Positions 21,450 to 32,265 of a DNA stretch of 64,000 nucleotides are shown one piece after another. Source of the stretch: Echinarachnius parma. Lineage: Eukaryota; Echinodermata; Echinoidea; Clypeasteroida; Echinarachniidae. The position numbers and the translations under genes are program-made. The notes under the pieces are model-generated. The model was not told the origin of the DNA. It did no database searches and saw only the letters and a list, made by a program, of their open reading frames with translations. Location: assembly GCA_037951105.1 (NCBI GenBank), contig JBAMJV010008231.1:1-64000 (forward strand). The letters run 5' to 3'. Each line of letters opens with the position of its first letter. The first letter of the stretch is position 1.

Positions 21450-22507
21450 CTTTGTGATGAAGGAAACAGATGCAACAAAGGGATTACATAGATCATTTGA
21501 TGGCATAAGCAGTGCTCAAAATTAGCATAGGCCCACTGGCCCGGGGCCACTAAAAATTAGCTCAGGGCCACCAAATTTCATTGATCCTAAATTCTACTGG
21601 CCTGTTCAGGCAACCAAATTTAACAGAATTTGTTATGTTTTTCTTTGTTTGGGGCCACCAGATTAAGGTTTCGGGCCATTTAAAGTTGAACAATCTTGTT
21701 TTTACTTATACCCGACTGGGCCACAAGGCAAAAAGTTTAATTTCTAGCATACGTACTAGCCCCTTTCATTACATTATGAATTGATCAAAGTGACCTTTTT
21801 CTTGCATTATAAATCTTGTTGTTATGCACAGTATGTAACAGTGCAAGTGCGCTACCGCACTCGCACTTGCTCCGTTAGTATATCAGTGTATATCGGCAAT
21901 TTCAGGCTCCAGACTATCACACAGATTTGCTGAAAAAAAGTGCAGATATTTCAAAATTTGTTGCCCATCCGAACTAAATTGACCCTGGATTATGAAGATA
22001 ATGATCCCATAATATTCCGAGTCGTTGAAATAAATTCTGGTACGATTTATTTCATGTTTTCTGTCGGCCAAAAGTATTTGGACGGCAAATGCATAGCTTT
22101 GCCTTTGTGAGAGCGCTAGGAGTAGGAATGACAACATGTTCAATGATAATTTATATCCAAAAATTTATGAAAATGTGTCTTCCTAGCATAATTCCCTTGA
22201 GCTAGGCAAAAAGGAATATCAAATTGTACCTTCGCAAACTCCTGCACACTTACAACATCCGATTCACCAGAAAGAAGCGTAGCTAGTCAATCTCTATTTA
22301 TTTAATTATATGTCAATATTTTTCTGGAGAAATGTGTGGGACCCTGTCCTTGAAATTTTAGTTTTTGAAGGGTAGATCTAGTATAGCAGGGGGTTGCATT
22401 ACCGAACGGGTTGTATTTCCGGACATGCAAATGCATGCAAATTCACATAGGAAAAACGTTCGAATTTTGAAAGTCGGCATTAACGGAGGATAATAAATGG
22501 ATGTTAA

Positions 22508-23128
22508 AGGGACAGGTCCACTTTTGCAAAACGTCTGAACAGCTTTCAGTTGACGGATGGGGATCAATGTAACACGCCAAAAAAAAATCAGAGCGAACAG
22601 CCCTCTAATTTGGATTCTACGAATGCGTCCCTCCATTTAAACTATATATCGGTCAATAAAGGAGTTCAACAGATTTAGCATAATATTACAACAATATAGT
22701 ACTAATTCTCGTAAAGGTATTGTGAAGCCGACATTTGTTAACGTATGTCACGGAAAAAGATCTCAAAAAGAAAGAATATATAATTACATGTAGTTAGTTT
22801 AAGCGATGTTTGGGTATTTTGCTTGGTAAACGCTCACACATTAGTACTTATGCGCGAGTCACGTAGCTAGCGCGGGTCACGTAGGGGTCATCCATACCGA
22901 TCTGGCACTCCGTGAAATCTATGTACAAACTTACTCACCGGCCGAAAATACGTATGTACCTAATTAACCAACGTCCCTCAGTTTATTCAGTTTTAGGTCT
23001 ATAACTCCACGAAAAAGAGATTTCAAGCCCTAATGTTTTCAGGCATGCTATTAAATGACATTTCCTTTCATATAAGACAATAACCTCGCAACTTTTGAAT
23101 TTTGGCTTGCAAAAGTGGATCTCTCCCT
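22508..23128. mobile_element. 621-bp TTAA-target miniature transposon (AGGGACAGGTCCACTTTTGC ends)
   Basis: The left end is TTAA-AGGGACAGGTCCACTTTTGC and the right end GCAAAAGTGGATCTCTCCCT-TTAA. Upstream at 21,510-21,760 the intron holds a diverged GGCCACTAAAAATTAG-type repeat. No gene is seen between 21,450 and 28,538 apart from the listed items. Confidence 0.8.
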
Positions 23129-23320
23129 TTAAGCAAAAAATGTCCATCATTTCCCAAAGAAAATAAGCTTCTCGAGCCGTTATACGTGCGTTTTGCCGCG
23201 CACCAGTGGCAGCGCGCATGTCAACGACATTCCCATGCAAAATATTCATGTTCGGTTAATACAACACAAAATTTTGCGTCGGGAAGAGGCTTCTTTTTTG
23301 GAAGGGTTTACAAGAAGGCA

Positions 23321-23863
23321 GTGTATACCGCCACACGCGTGTGTCTTTACCATACGGCCACACGCGTGTGGCGGTATCCATAACACGTACAGCTGGATAC
23401 AACCACACGCCTATTTACGGCAGCGCATAGCGCATGTGCATACAGACTTATAGCCATTAATCTGACCTATAGCCACTAAATCTGACCTATAGCCACTAAA
23501 TCTGACCTATAGCCACTACTCTGACCTATAGCCACCAAATTAGGGTTAGGGTCAGGGTTTAATTAGGTTAGGGTTATATATCCCCCGAAACTAAGACAAA
23601 ACCCCTTCTGTCCCGCCGCAAATCAAGCGATTCGCTGTGGCGCAATGGGAAGCGTGCTAGTCTGATAATCTAAAGACGCCGGGTTCGAAACCCGGCCTTG
23701 CCGCTTCTTTTGCGTAAACTCGTACTCATGTTTGATATTATACAAGTCGGAAATTTTGGGTATGCGCATGCGCGCGTGTGGTTGTATCCAGCTGTATGTG
23801 TTATGGATACCGCCACACGCGTGTGGCCGTATGGTAAAGACACATGCGTGTGGCAGTATACAC
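23321..23863. mobile_element. Inverted-repeat element carrying a tRNA-like sequence, TTAGGG tract and minisatellite
   Basis: The arms (23,321-23,412 and about 23,776-23,863) are near-perfect inverted copies: GTGTATACCGCCACACGCG, CTTTACCATACGGCCACACG, CAGCTGGATACAACC. Each arm holds the palindrome CCACACGCGTGTGG. Between them lie four or five copies of TCTGACCTATAGCCACTAAA, a degenerate TTAGGGTTAGGG tract, and the tRNA-like sequence at 23,631-23,703. Confidence 0.75.
23631..23703 (+). tRNA. tRNA-like sequence (probable tRNA pseudogene or SINE head)
   Basis: Intact RNA polymerase III boxes: A box TGGCGCAATGGG (23,638) and B box GGTTCGAAACC (23,682). The D stem (GCGC/GCGT) and T stem (CCGGG/CCCGG) pair. 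The anticodon loop CTGATAA would give GAT, but the anticodon stem has mismatches and no good acceptor stem is found. The A-box region resembles tRNA-Asn or tRNA-Arg. It is most likely not a working tRNA. Confidence 0.45.
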
Positions 23864-24420
23864 CACATCTACAAAGTACATGGTCCACTCGGGTGGACCA
23901 TTTACACGCAATATACGCTAATACACGGGAGATTAGCATACTGCCCATTACACTGTAGTGTACCGATCATCAGTTGAACGCTATGTGTTAGGACGCATCG
24001 GTAAGGAAAAGTGGAAAACAGACGGGAATTACTCATTTTTTTCTCTATATTTTGCGGTCTTCAAAACAACAGTCAGTAATTATTATCAAAGTATATGAAT
24101 TGTAGATCACATAAACAAAAGTTTTTTTGCATTTGCTGGTAAATTGAGGGAGAAATCGGCCGACAAAAATTGTTTTTGTTTTGGATAATGCAGCAGGCGG
24201 AAGAGGTTGATCTCCACACAACGCTATTGTAATGTACCTTACAAGAATGTTGATTTGGAGAAAAATTGGTAAATTCTTGAAGATATTTTTCATCAAATGT
24301 GTTCTTTATGAGTTTATACAGCTGCTCGTATAATTTCCACTTTGATTTCATGCATCTACATGTAATGTTTGTTTTGTGCCGTCAAACTATCGGTATCCGG
24401 TAATAGAGTACAGAAGCCAT

Positions 24421-24793
24421 GATGTCATAAAAACACTTTTTTCAAATTTTCAAATTTGGACTTCATTTTCAGAAAGAGCATAACAAATAATGTCCAAATA
24501 CCGAAAATCAAAGGAATAGGTTACCGTACGTATTGGCTGAGATTTGCCCATCCGAATGAATTTTTCTTCAATCGGCAATCAGCGTTATGCACTGGTTCCT
24601 AAATTTAGGAACCAGTGCACTTAGTATATTAAACACTGATTGCCCATTGACCAAAAAAATCATTCGGATGGGCATATCTCGGCCAATACGTAACCTAAAG
24701 GCTTTGATTTTCGGTATTTGGACATTATTTGTTATGCTCTTTCTGAAAATGAAGTCCAAATTTGAAAATTCTAAAAAAAATGTTTATGACATC
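24421..24793. mobile_element. Near-perfect 373-bp palindrome
   Basis: The arms of about 180 bp meet at GGTTCCTAAATTTAGGAACC (24,596-24,615). The ends read GATGTCATAAAAACA and TGTTTATGACATC. Such a foldback is typical of a miniature inverted-repeat transposon. 24,794-25,640 holds nothing recognised. Confidence 0.8.
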
Positions 24794-25646
24794 ATTTATG
24801 ACATCACACTTCACCACTCTAAGACACAGTTCATTTTTAGAAATGTTATCATTATTAATATTAGTTTTAAATATGTTCTGTTAGTGTTACAGATGTTTAT
24901 ACCAAATGATCATTATATCATTTTCTTTCATGAAAAGTCAATTCAAAGACCTAGCTGGCTGCTCTAGTTCTTCTAAAAATTCAAAAATTTGTTTTCAAAG
25001 TCCAAGTCCAAGACTAGCTGTCCTCGCTCTTCGACTTCAGTCCGCAAGACCGATATTGCGATAATACGATCAGAGGGATTATAACGAAGCATTGGTACAA
25101 TGCCTTTGGTGATATCTTTGTATTCTACAGGTGGATATAAAGTCGATGATTATCCAAAGTCCAAACTATTAATTATGTCTATGATCTAAGTTCATCTAAG
25201 TTATAGCGTATGGTAGGTGTACTACACATCGGCACTGTTTTTAATATCGGCACACCGCGTACCAATATATTTGTTTCTGCGCGTGTTGTGAAAAATCGTG
25301 CATGTGATGATGCGCGTGTAGCGTCTGCGCTTAACCTCGCAAATTGCCGCATTTGTTTTTGTGCGTCTTGCTTTCTGATTGTAAATATCGCATTTTCTTT
25401 GTTGTGCTTTTGCATGGAGCACAATCTTTTAGTGTCAATATGTACATAATTATTCATGCCATCATTTTACCGTACTTTTAATTTCTAAAAGTATACACGA
25501 ATATTGTAAATTTGTAAATAAATTAATGTAATTAGCACATTTTTGTCAATTGTGCCATTTTATGTAGGCGCCGTTAATTGCGCTGTCCGTCAACGCTTCA
25601 TTTTGATTGGTTGTTTCGTGCACTTTACTTAGGCGTCCGGAGCCGT

Positions 25647-25683
25647 ATATTAAAAGGCTTGGCGCACTCTAAATTCTTCAGTC
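25647..25683 (+). promoter_or_regulatory. TATA box plus initiator core promoter
   Basis: TATATTAAAAGG at about 25,647 is followed about 30 bp later by TTCTTCAGTCG, which contains a TCAGTC initiator. Spacing and motifs fit an RNA polymerase II core promoter on the plus strand. Confidence 0.45.
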
Positions 25684-26775
25684 GCTCTATAATTTCTTTA
25701 TTAGTCACTGTGATTGTTTGTCACGTCCCGTCGCGTATTGTTCATCGCTGTATTGATTGTTAATCGTTTTCATCTCGTCATCCGTCCACGTGGATTTGTT
25801 GTTTACCATATCAGCCGTTATCGACTCATCGTTTTGTTTCGAACTTTCATCGTCATCGACAATGTCACGTCGACCTCTTGTCATTCAGTTTACTCGTCAT
25901 TTTTATCGTCGTCTTCATTATTCAACCTGAACTTTCTGTATCAACATCGATTTCGTCGTCGAACTGATTATAAAGTATAAACCACCTTTTTAATCAGTTT
26001 CCTGAACTTTCTTCATCAACATCGTGTTCGTCAACGTTTCCTGTACAACTGTTTGTAAACCATTTTTACACTCAGTTTCCTGCATGTTTTCTTCGTTCGT
26101 TTCTTCACGTCTCCGCGCCTCTTCAGGCCCACCTCGGAGCGCGTTACATCATCTAGTCTCCGGTCATCGTCGAGACGCCCTTTTCGCCTCGCTTTCGTTC
26201 TTCACTTCACGTCGCTCTCTTTGACTTCGTTTCATTTTCGCTCTTCGCGCTTCCATCGTCCGTCGCGTCCGGCAAGCCCCTGGCTTCGCTTTCTCTGTTT
26301 CAGTTTTTCGCTGAACTGGACTGGGACTTTATTACTTTTCTCATCATCGACACCGATTCGATAGCGTAAGCATGCATTGTATTGTTTGTGTGAACTCTCA
26401 CGATTCGTATTATCATTATGCCATCACATTTCAATATCGACTTTCATGCTTATTATCTTATGTCTTATATGATGATTTCTTTTCCCTCGCAAGTTTCATG
26501 ATTATGCAGTCTCGGTTGGCCGTTTACATTTCAGTCACGATAATACTCCTCTGTCTGTTATTGCCACCGATTCTTTGTCTTATCATGATACTTTCCGTCG
26601 ATGATTATGCATTTATTACCTTTGCCAAGGTATTTCGATTATGATAATATTCCTCTGATCGTCTGCAATCGTGATTATGTATTCTCAATCTATTTATATT
26701 TTTGCTATCCATTTCATTTGCTGACCATTTACCTTGTGCAATCATTTCTATAATAAACTTTCGAAAAGGAAATAT
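25678..26775 (+). other. Possible non-coding transcription unit or solo LTR
   Basis: From the initiator to an AATAAA at 26,752-26,757 the sequence is pyrimidine-rich on the plus strand, with no long open frame and an imperfect internal duplication (CCTGAACTTTCTNNATCAAC). A promoter and a poly(A) signal about 1.1 kb apart without coding sequence would fit a solitary LTR of an old retroelement or a non-coding gene. No second copy exists in the window to decide. Confidence 0.3.
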
Positions 26776-26926
26776 CTTGTTTACATTGTGTTTTCTTAGC
26801 CTTACTTTGATTCTGAGTGGATAAATAAAAATAGGAAGTATTAATTGCATGTGTGTGGATGTATTTTGGTGATTCTTGAGATATTATGATTATATTTTTT
26901 TTACACCACTTACACACGTGTTTTTA

Positions 26927-27527
26927 TAACTCAAGTGAACGCTACCGCGGAGCGGTAGCGTTCAAGGTCGGGCTCATAATGTGCTCTAATGTGCACAATA
27001 AGTGTGCTTAAAATTATAGATATGATACGGTACTTACCACCGTGTAGATGATACATATGTTATGCAACTATGGGGTGGATCAGAATGATGATTTTTCGCT
27101 CCATTCCGCATCAAAATGAGTGATTTATGCACCGGCCCTCGACTTCTATCTGTGTTGTATCGCGACTTAGGAACGAGCGATGATCAGGCGAACGCGCGGG
27201 TACGGTTTCCATTCATGTACCGCGCCCGCCGAATAGATGGCAGATCTGACTCGCGCGTTTAGTGGTCGTACGGTAATCGATCGTTCAGAAGTCGCGATAC
27301 AACACAGATAGAAGTCGATGATGTGCATAAATCACTCATTTTGATGCGGAATGGAGCGAAAAATCATCATTCTGATCCACCCCATAGTTGCATAACATAT
27401 GTATCATCTACACGGTGGTAAGTACCGTATCATATCTATAATTTTTGTGCACATTAGCGCATAAATTCGGGGGCACTATGAGCCCGACCTTGAACGCTAC
27501 GCTCCGCGGTAGCGTTCACTTGAGTTA
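26927..27527. mobile_element. 601-bp Mutator-like foldback transposon with 9-bp target duplication
   Basis: The ends TAACTCAAGTGAACGCTACC and its complement are flanked by the perfect direct repeat GTGTTTTTA (26,918-26,926 and 27,528-27,536). The arms are about 240 bp. A 9-bp duplication and long terminal inverted repeats are the hallmarks of MULE-type non-autonomous elements. Confidence 0.85.
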
Positions 27528-27880
27528 GTGTTTTTACAACTTCCAAACGCGCTACCCTTAAAAACTAAACTGGTCGAAATTTTGAGGAGAAATAATGCGT
27601 AGATAGTCAGTCCGCTACGAGTAAATTTGTGAAATGATGCCAATAAAATTAACATCGCACAAGAAATTTGGAGTGGCATGCATTGTCAACGAGAGTTGAG
27701 GGGGTGCCGGTATTAAAAACACTTCGAACTTGTGAAGCCAAAAAACCATGCGCGCGTTCGAAGGCGGTATCTCAAAATATAATTAATACATCGCAAATCT
27801 GATCATCGCATCGGAATCTGCACAATTTTCTGAATGTGTGAGGACAAATTCAAGAAATTTGTACAATTTTTAAGTCTTAA

Positions 27881-28445
27881 AGGGCAATGAAACCCAAGCA
27901 AAATGTTGCTTTCCTAGTCTTGGAGAGATTAAGAGGAATAATCTCTGAAAATTAGAGCTTAATCGGGCAAGAAACAAGAAAACTACGGCTCTTTGAAGAT
28001 GTCCATTTATTCCTATGGGGAACTCAAATTGGCAACGCACTCTGATAAGTGTGTGGACAACTCCCAATATGTTTTGTAAAATTGTACACAAATGTTCCCA
28101 TTTTTACAGTTTTCTTCATAGTCACATTTTTCCATTCCCCCAACCCATGATATGTTATGCATACAAGCATTCTACAAAACATATGTTGAACTCGAACGAA
28201 GGGTAAACGTAAATTCTGAGAAAATTTAACAAAATAGACATTTTGTGTACAAAATGTATGGGGAGTTGTCCACAACTTTGCCAGAGTGCGTTGCCAATTT
28301 GAGTCACTCAAAGAAATACATGGCTCTTTTCAAAGAGCCATAGTTTTCTCATTTCTTGACCGATTGTGCTCAAATTTTCAGGGACTGTTCATTATATTTA
28401 GTGTCTTATAGTGCATACAACAATTTGTCTGGATTTCATTGTCCT
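27881..28445. mobile_element. 565-bp TTAA-target miniature transposon (AGGGCAATGAAACCC ends)
   Basis: The left end is TTAA-AGGGCAATGAAACCC and the right end GGATTTCATTGTCCT-TTAA. A long inner pair (ATTGGCAACGCACTCTG / CAGAGTGCGTTGCCAAT) completes the hairpin. Confidence 0.85.
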
Positions 28446-28538
28446 TTAAACTGTCGGAAATGTTTTAGTGTGCCGATGTGGGGGTAACTCAATCATACCA
28501 GTCTAAACTAAAGAGGCAGCTAGGGGACAGGAATTTAC

Positions 28539-28578
28539 CTGTGGTAGCTGAGCCTGAAGTTCCGGCGCCGCTTTCCAT
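28539..28578 (-). CDS. Proposed first coding exon of the zinc-finger gene
   Basis: On the minus strand a GC-richer stretch (about 28,650-28,540) leads to ATG GAA AGC GGC and the peptide MESGAGTSGSATT, ending ACA G|GTAAAT, a donor in phase 1. The first recognised acceptor downstream on the same strand (21,450) is also phase 1, and joining them gives G-EAEEMSCLPAL with no break. The total with either terminal exon is divisible by three. The intron would be 7.1 kb. The evidence is phase and composition only, so further exons in between cannot be excluded. Confidence 0.45.
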
Positions 28579-28869
28579 TGTTCACGGAGCGAACGTGATC
28601 TCCACCGTCCACGCCACGTCAAGGGCAAGGCCCCAAGAATTACTGAATTAGGCCAACTACCTCGACTTTCTAGACTTTTAAAAGCCTACATGACATGTCA
28701 TTCTTCAGTTTAAAATATAGTACAAAAAGTATGACAATATGCCTCCAAAAAAATAATAAAGCGGATTTATTATGGCTGTCGTAGAAAATCAACAACTCGA
28801 TCCATATCCGGCAGTTACCGTGCTTCCACATGTTTGAAAAAGACGTGAGGAACATAACATGACTCCAAT

Positions 28870-29170
28870 TTAACCAACATTTTAGTAACCAAAACCTGCA
28901 CCATGACACTACAAACTAATAGTTATAATTCCACCATGCTTGTAAGGTATACACAATTACAAACGACTAAATAAAAACCCGGTTACCATTAAAAAAAAGA
29001 GCCATTAAAACTCCAGAGGCTAGGGCGCTCTCTAAAAACTAATTGGTTTCAACCATTTTTCATACAAAATTGTGCATGTGATGTTTTGTTAAAATAATGA
29101 TTAAATAGAGATCATCAAAGAAGTGATATATATATATAAGCATTTTATGTATTATTTTTAAAGGCAAGAT
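28870..29170. mobile_element. Partial copy of the 'AGTTTTGGTA' miniature transposon
   Basis: Matches 59,300-59,560 in the same orientation (ACAAACTAATAGTTATAA, AGGGCGCTCTCT, CAACCATTTTTCATACAAAA). The true ends were not found. The LTR element begins about 120 bp further on. Confidence 0.65.
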
Positions 29171-29288
29171 ATTTCCGCCTGGCCAGATAATATATATCTA
29201 ACGCCCACGCCCCAGGCTGAGACCAGGGTTTTATTTTTCTAAGGGTCCGCTAGCTCGACTGGCCCAACCCAGGGGTGGGGTTAGTTAA

Positions 29289-31033
29289 CATACAGATCAC
29301 CACACAAAATTATATCATTTAAAATATAATTTCCCAACAATTTCACTCAATACGGACGGAAACAATCAATGCAACTTTATAAATCAAAATTAAAGTGGGG
29401 GTATACCTACGTACCCATGAAAATGCTACTTTATTGGATTAAACAATCACATTCAAATGGTGTTGGCACACACCAGCAACACAATAAACATACAATTAAA
29501 AATAAAATCATGTATATACTTGACTTCATTAATTACTATTAGTGAGGTAGGAGGAAGTGGGGGAGAATTTGAGGAATTTGGGAAATGATAAAAGAAAAGC
29601 AAGCAAAAAGAAAGAATACCCTATGTTCTATTAAAATTCAATAGTCATTTCTTTTCATTTAAAGTTCGCTTTAGGCCTTTTTGTTCATGTTTTTACCGGT
29701 ATTTAAAGTCTATTACTTAGCTATTTTTCGCGTGTTGATTCGGCAGCTCAGTATGGCGCTCTCCTCGTCGTTCTCGAAGCCGCTCTCATAGTCATCCTCG
29801 CAGTCCTCGGCGTCGCGGGCGGTGCTGGTCGTGCTAGTGGGGGTCTTCGAGGGGTCCAAATTATCGCGATAGGGTAACTTGTGGCGGGCAGGACAACAAG
29901 CCGTCCATCCACGGTCCGATAAACAAAATAGTACTCCACCGATGGCGGGCACATATTCCAAATTAAGTCGAAGCCGTTGACAATAATTCGACAGTTCGAT
30001 TGAAATAATAGTCGGACTTTAATTGGTAATATTCTCCTCCGACAAACAGCTTTCCACGATCGAAGCTGTTGATGAGGGTTCAACAGTTCGAATCAAATGT
30101 TTAAAAACGGTAGAACTGTTTCTGCTGCAAATATTAACAATATGGCGAAAGAGTTCCCTGCTGCTCCATAATTGTCTCAAACTTGTAAAATCAAATAACG
30201 TAAGTCCGAACGGAAAAGAATAAAATAATAAACTGCTGGCAAATGCGAAATAAAAAGCAGAAATCTCAAGCAGGTAAAATGAAGGAAAGCCCAAATAGGC
30301 AGGGGAAGATGCCCTGTCGGACTAGGGGGGAGATGCAAGTGCGGGGAAGTCAGGGGAACATGTGGGTTTTATACCTAATCAATATTCATACCACTTCCAA
30401 ACCTACTGAAATTATGCATACCAAATTAGGGGAAAACACCTTTCTTCCTTTATTTTTACATCCCATAATATCCCAATTTGAGCTACTAGCTCCTAGCCTA
30501 GCAACAAGCTTCCAATTGGTTGCAAGTCCACGACCAGAGGTGTGGCTTCTATTTTAATTAATATTCAGCACCCCATCTTCCCTGATTGGTCAAACATCAT
30601 ACCCCTCTCCAATTTCGATAACTCTCTCAAACAAACACCTCTGGACACTGTCCGGCTTAGCTATAGCGGTACTCCACTGACAGTTGGTCCCAAAGAGATA
30701 CTTTGAACTGTCACCCAGAGAACTGGATGCATTCATCTATACTAACAAAAAGTTAAAACAATTATTATCACTTCAAACCTATTTCTCCCAAATTCATGAC
30801 AAGATTCTCATTAACTGGTACTTAGCCATAATCTTTGCTGACCCCATTATCTCAAACTATTCTTCAAAAACAAAAACTATAAAATAACTATCAAATATTA
30901 AAAAAAGGTCCTTCCACCCAGAGTTCAATAAACCACCTGACCGATGTGTTCACACTGGACTATTATCCTGAATCTATCCCAACTTAACTATATTCTTATT
31001 CCTTCAAATAGCCTGTTTTCTATGGCGCTACAT
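29289..31033 (-). repeat. 3' LTR
   Basis: About 1,745 bp. On the minus strand it contains TATAAAA at 30,367-30,373 and AATAAA near 29,430, which could serve as promoter and poly(A) signals. It lies about 0.7 kb upstream of the proposed zinc-finger start codon, on the same strand. Confidence 0.92.
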
Positions 31034-32265
31034 CTTCCCGTCGCCCCATGAAATGTTGTCCTCAACATTAGCACAAAAATAATTAATCCCAAAAATTATT
31101 TTGGTTCAATTAATACCAACAAACCAAATACATAACATCATATACCATATTACTTAGTAATCATAAGCAGGTTTATGTACAAGGATAATTAAAACCTGAT
31201 TACAGTTACATAACAGACGGTAAATACATATGAATAAGTACCGAAAATCATTTTGCTACATCATGTAAATACGTGTGGTAAACTTGTCACAACACATAAA
31301 CATTTCAATATCCAAACTGTAACTCTACTTCAAAATTGACCTTACAAAACAAACAAATTTTTATTGTTTTTTTTATTTTAAATTTTGTTATTTTTTTGGT
31401 TCCAATACGTAAATCATAAAAGGAAAGCGGAAAGAGAGAAAATAGGAAAGGAGCACAGAAAACAATCAAACACATTAATATACATTATTTACAACATGGC
31501 ATAATATCAAAATAGTCCTTGGTCATTAAGCGGTTCAGGCCTGACTCAATTTTTGGATGCATCGCTATTACGGCATAATGCTCCTTTTATTCAACATATC
31601 GTAAGAAGAAATGTCTTATTCCTTCTTAAAAGTACATAATTTAATTCTCTTTCAGCTATGATGCCCTCGGCATCCCAGCCTACTCATTACTTCAACCAAA
31701 TTCTGATAAGCATACACAGGCGATTATGTGCGAGTGTTGCCATCCTCATACTTCTTCCAACAACCTTACTCTCTACAAAATAAAACAAAGTGTCGGGAAA
31801 ATCCACAAACAATAATTAAGTATGCAATCCATTACGGCGCATAATGGCAGTATCTAGAGCCGGCTGTCAGGCCAAAGCCAACGACCACTAACCATTTAAA
31901 CAAAATAAACGAAATTCATCTCAAGCTGTATGAAATGTAAACATTATATTATTCAAAACATAATTAATTCACAATACATCATTCAAAATATGATGCTTAA
32001 ACATCAAACCATACTTCCAATAAACTTATACACTTGGTATAAAACGTAACATAGCTAACAACTCATCGTCTGTTATGTAACTGTTACATATACTTCTTAC
32101 TTATATACGAGCCAACTGTGTGTGTACAAAATTATGTCTGGACAAATCATCATCCATCAATTTGTGTGCTAAAACCAATTTCATAACATTTTAATTAATG
32201 AATTCATTCAATTTTTGCTTTGTTTTGGGGCTGTGGCTTGTCTTACTGACCGACACAAATACAAG

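Noticed and set aside
23541-23580. TTAGGG-like tract read as a telomere or a chromosome-end fusion
   Set aside because: Only a few degenerate units, enclosed in an inverted-repeat element and repeated in another element at 62.4 kb, so it is element cargo.
29713-30887. Several open frames of 66-111 residues inside the LTRs, present twice
   Set aside because: They occur on both strands and overlap; duplication simply reflects the two LTRs. No recognisable domain.
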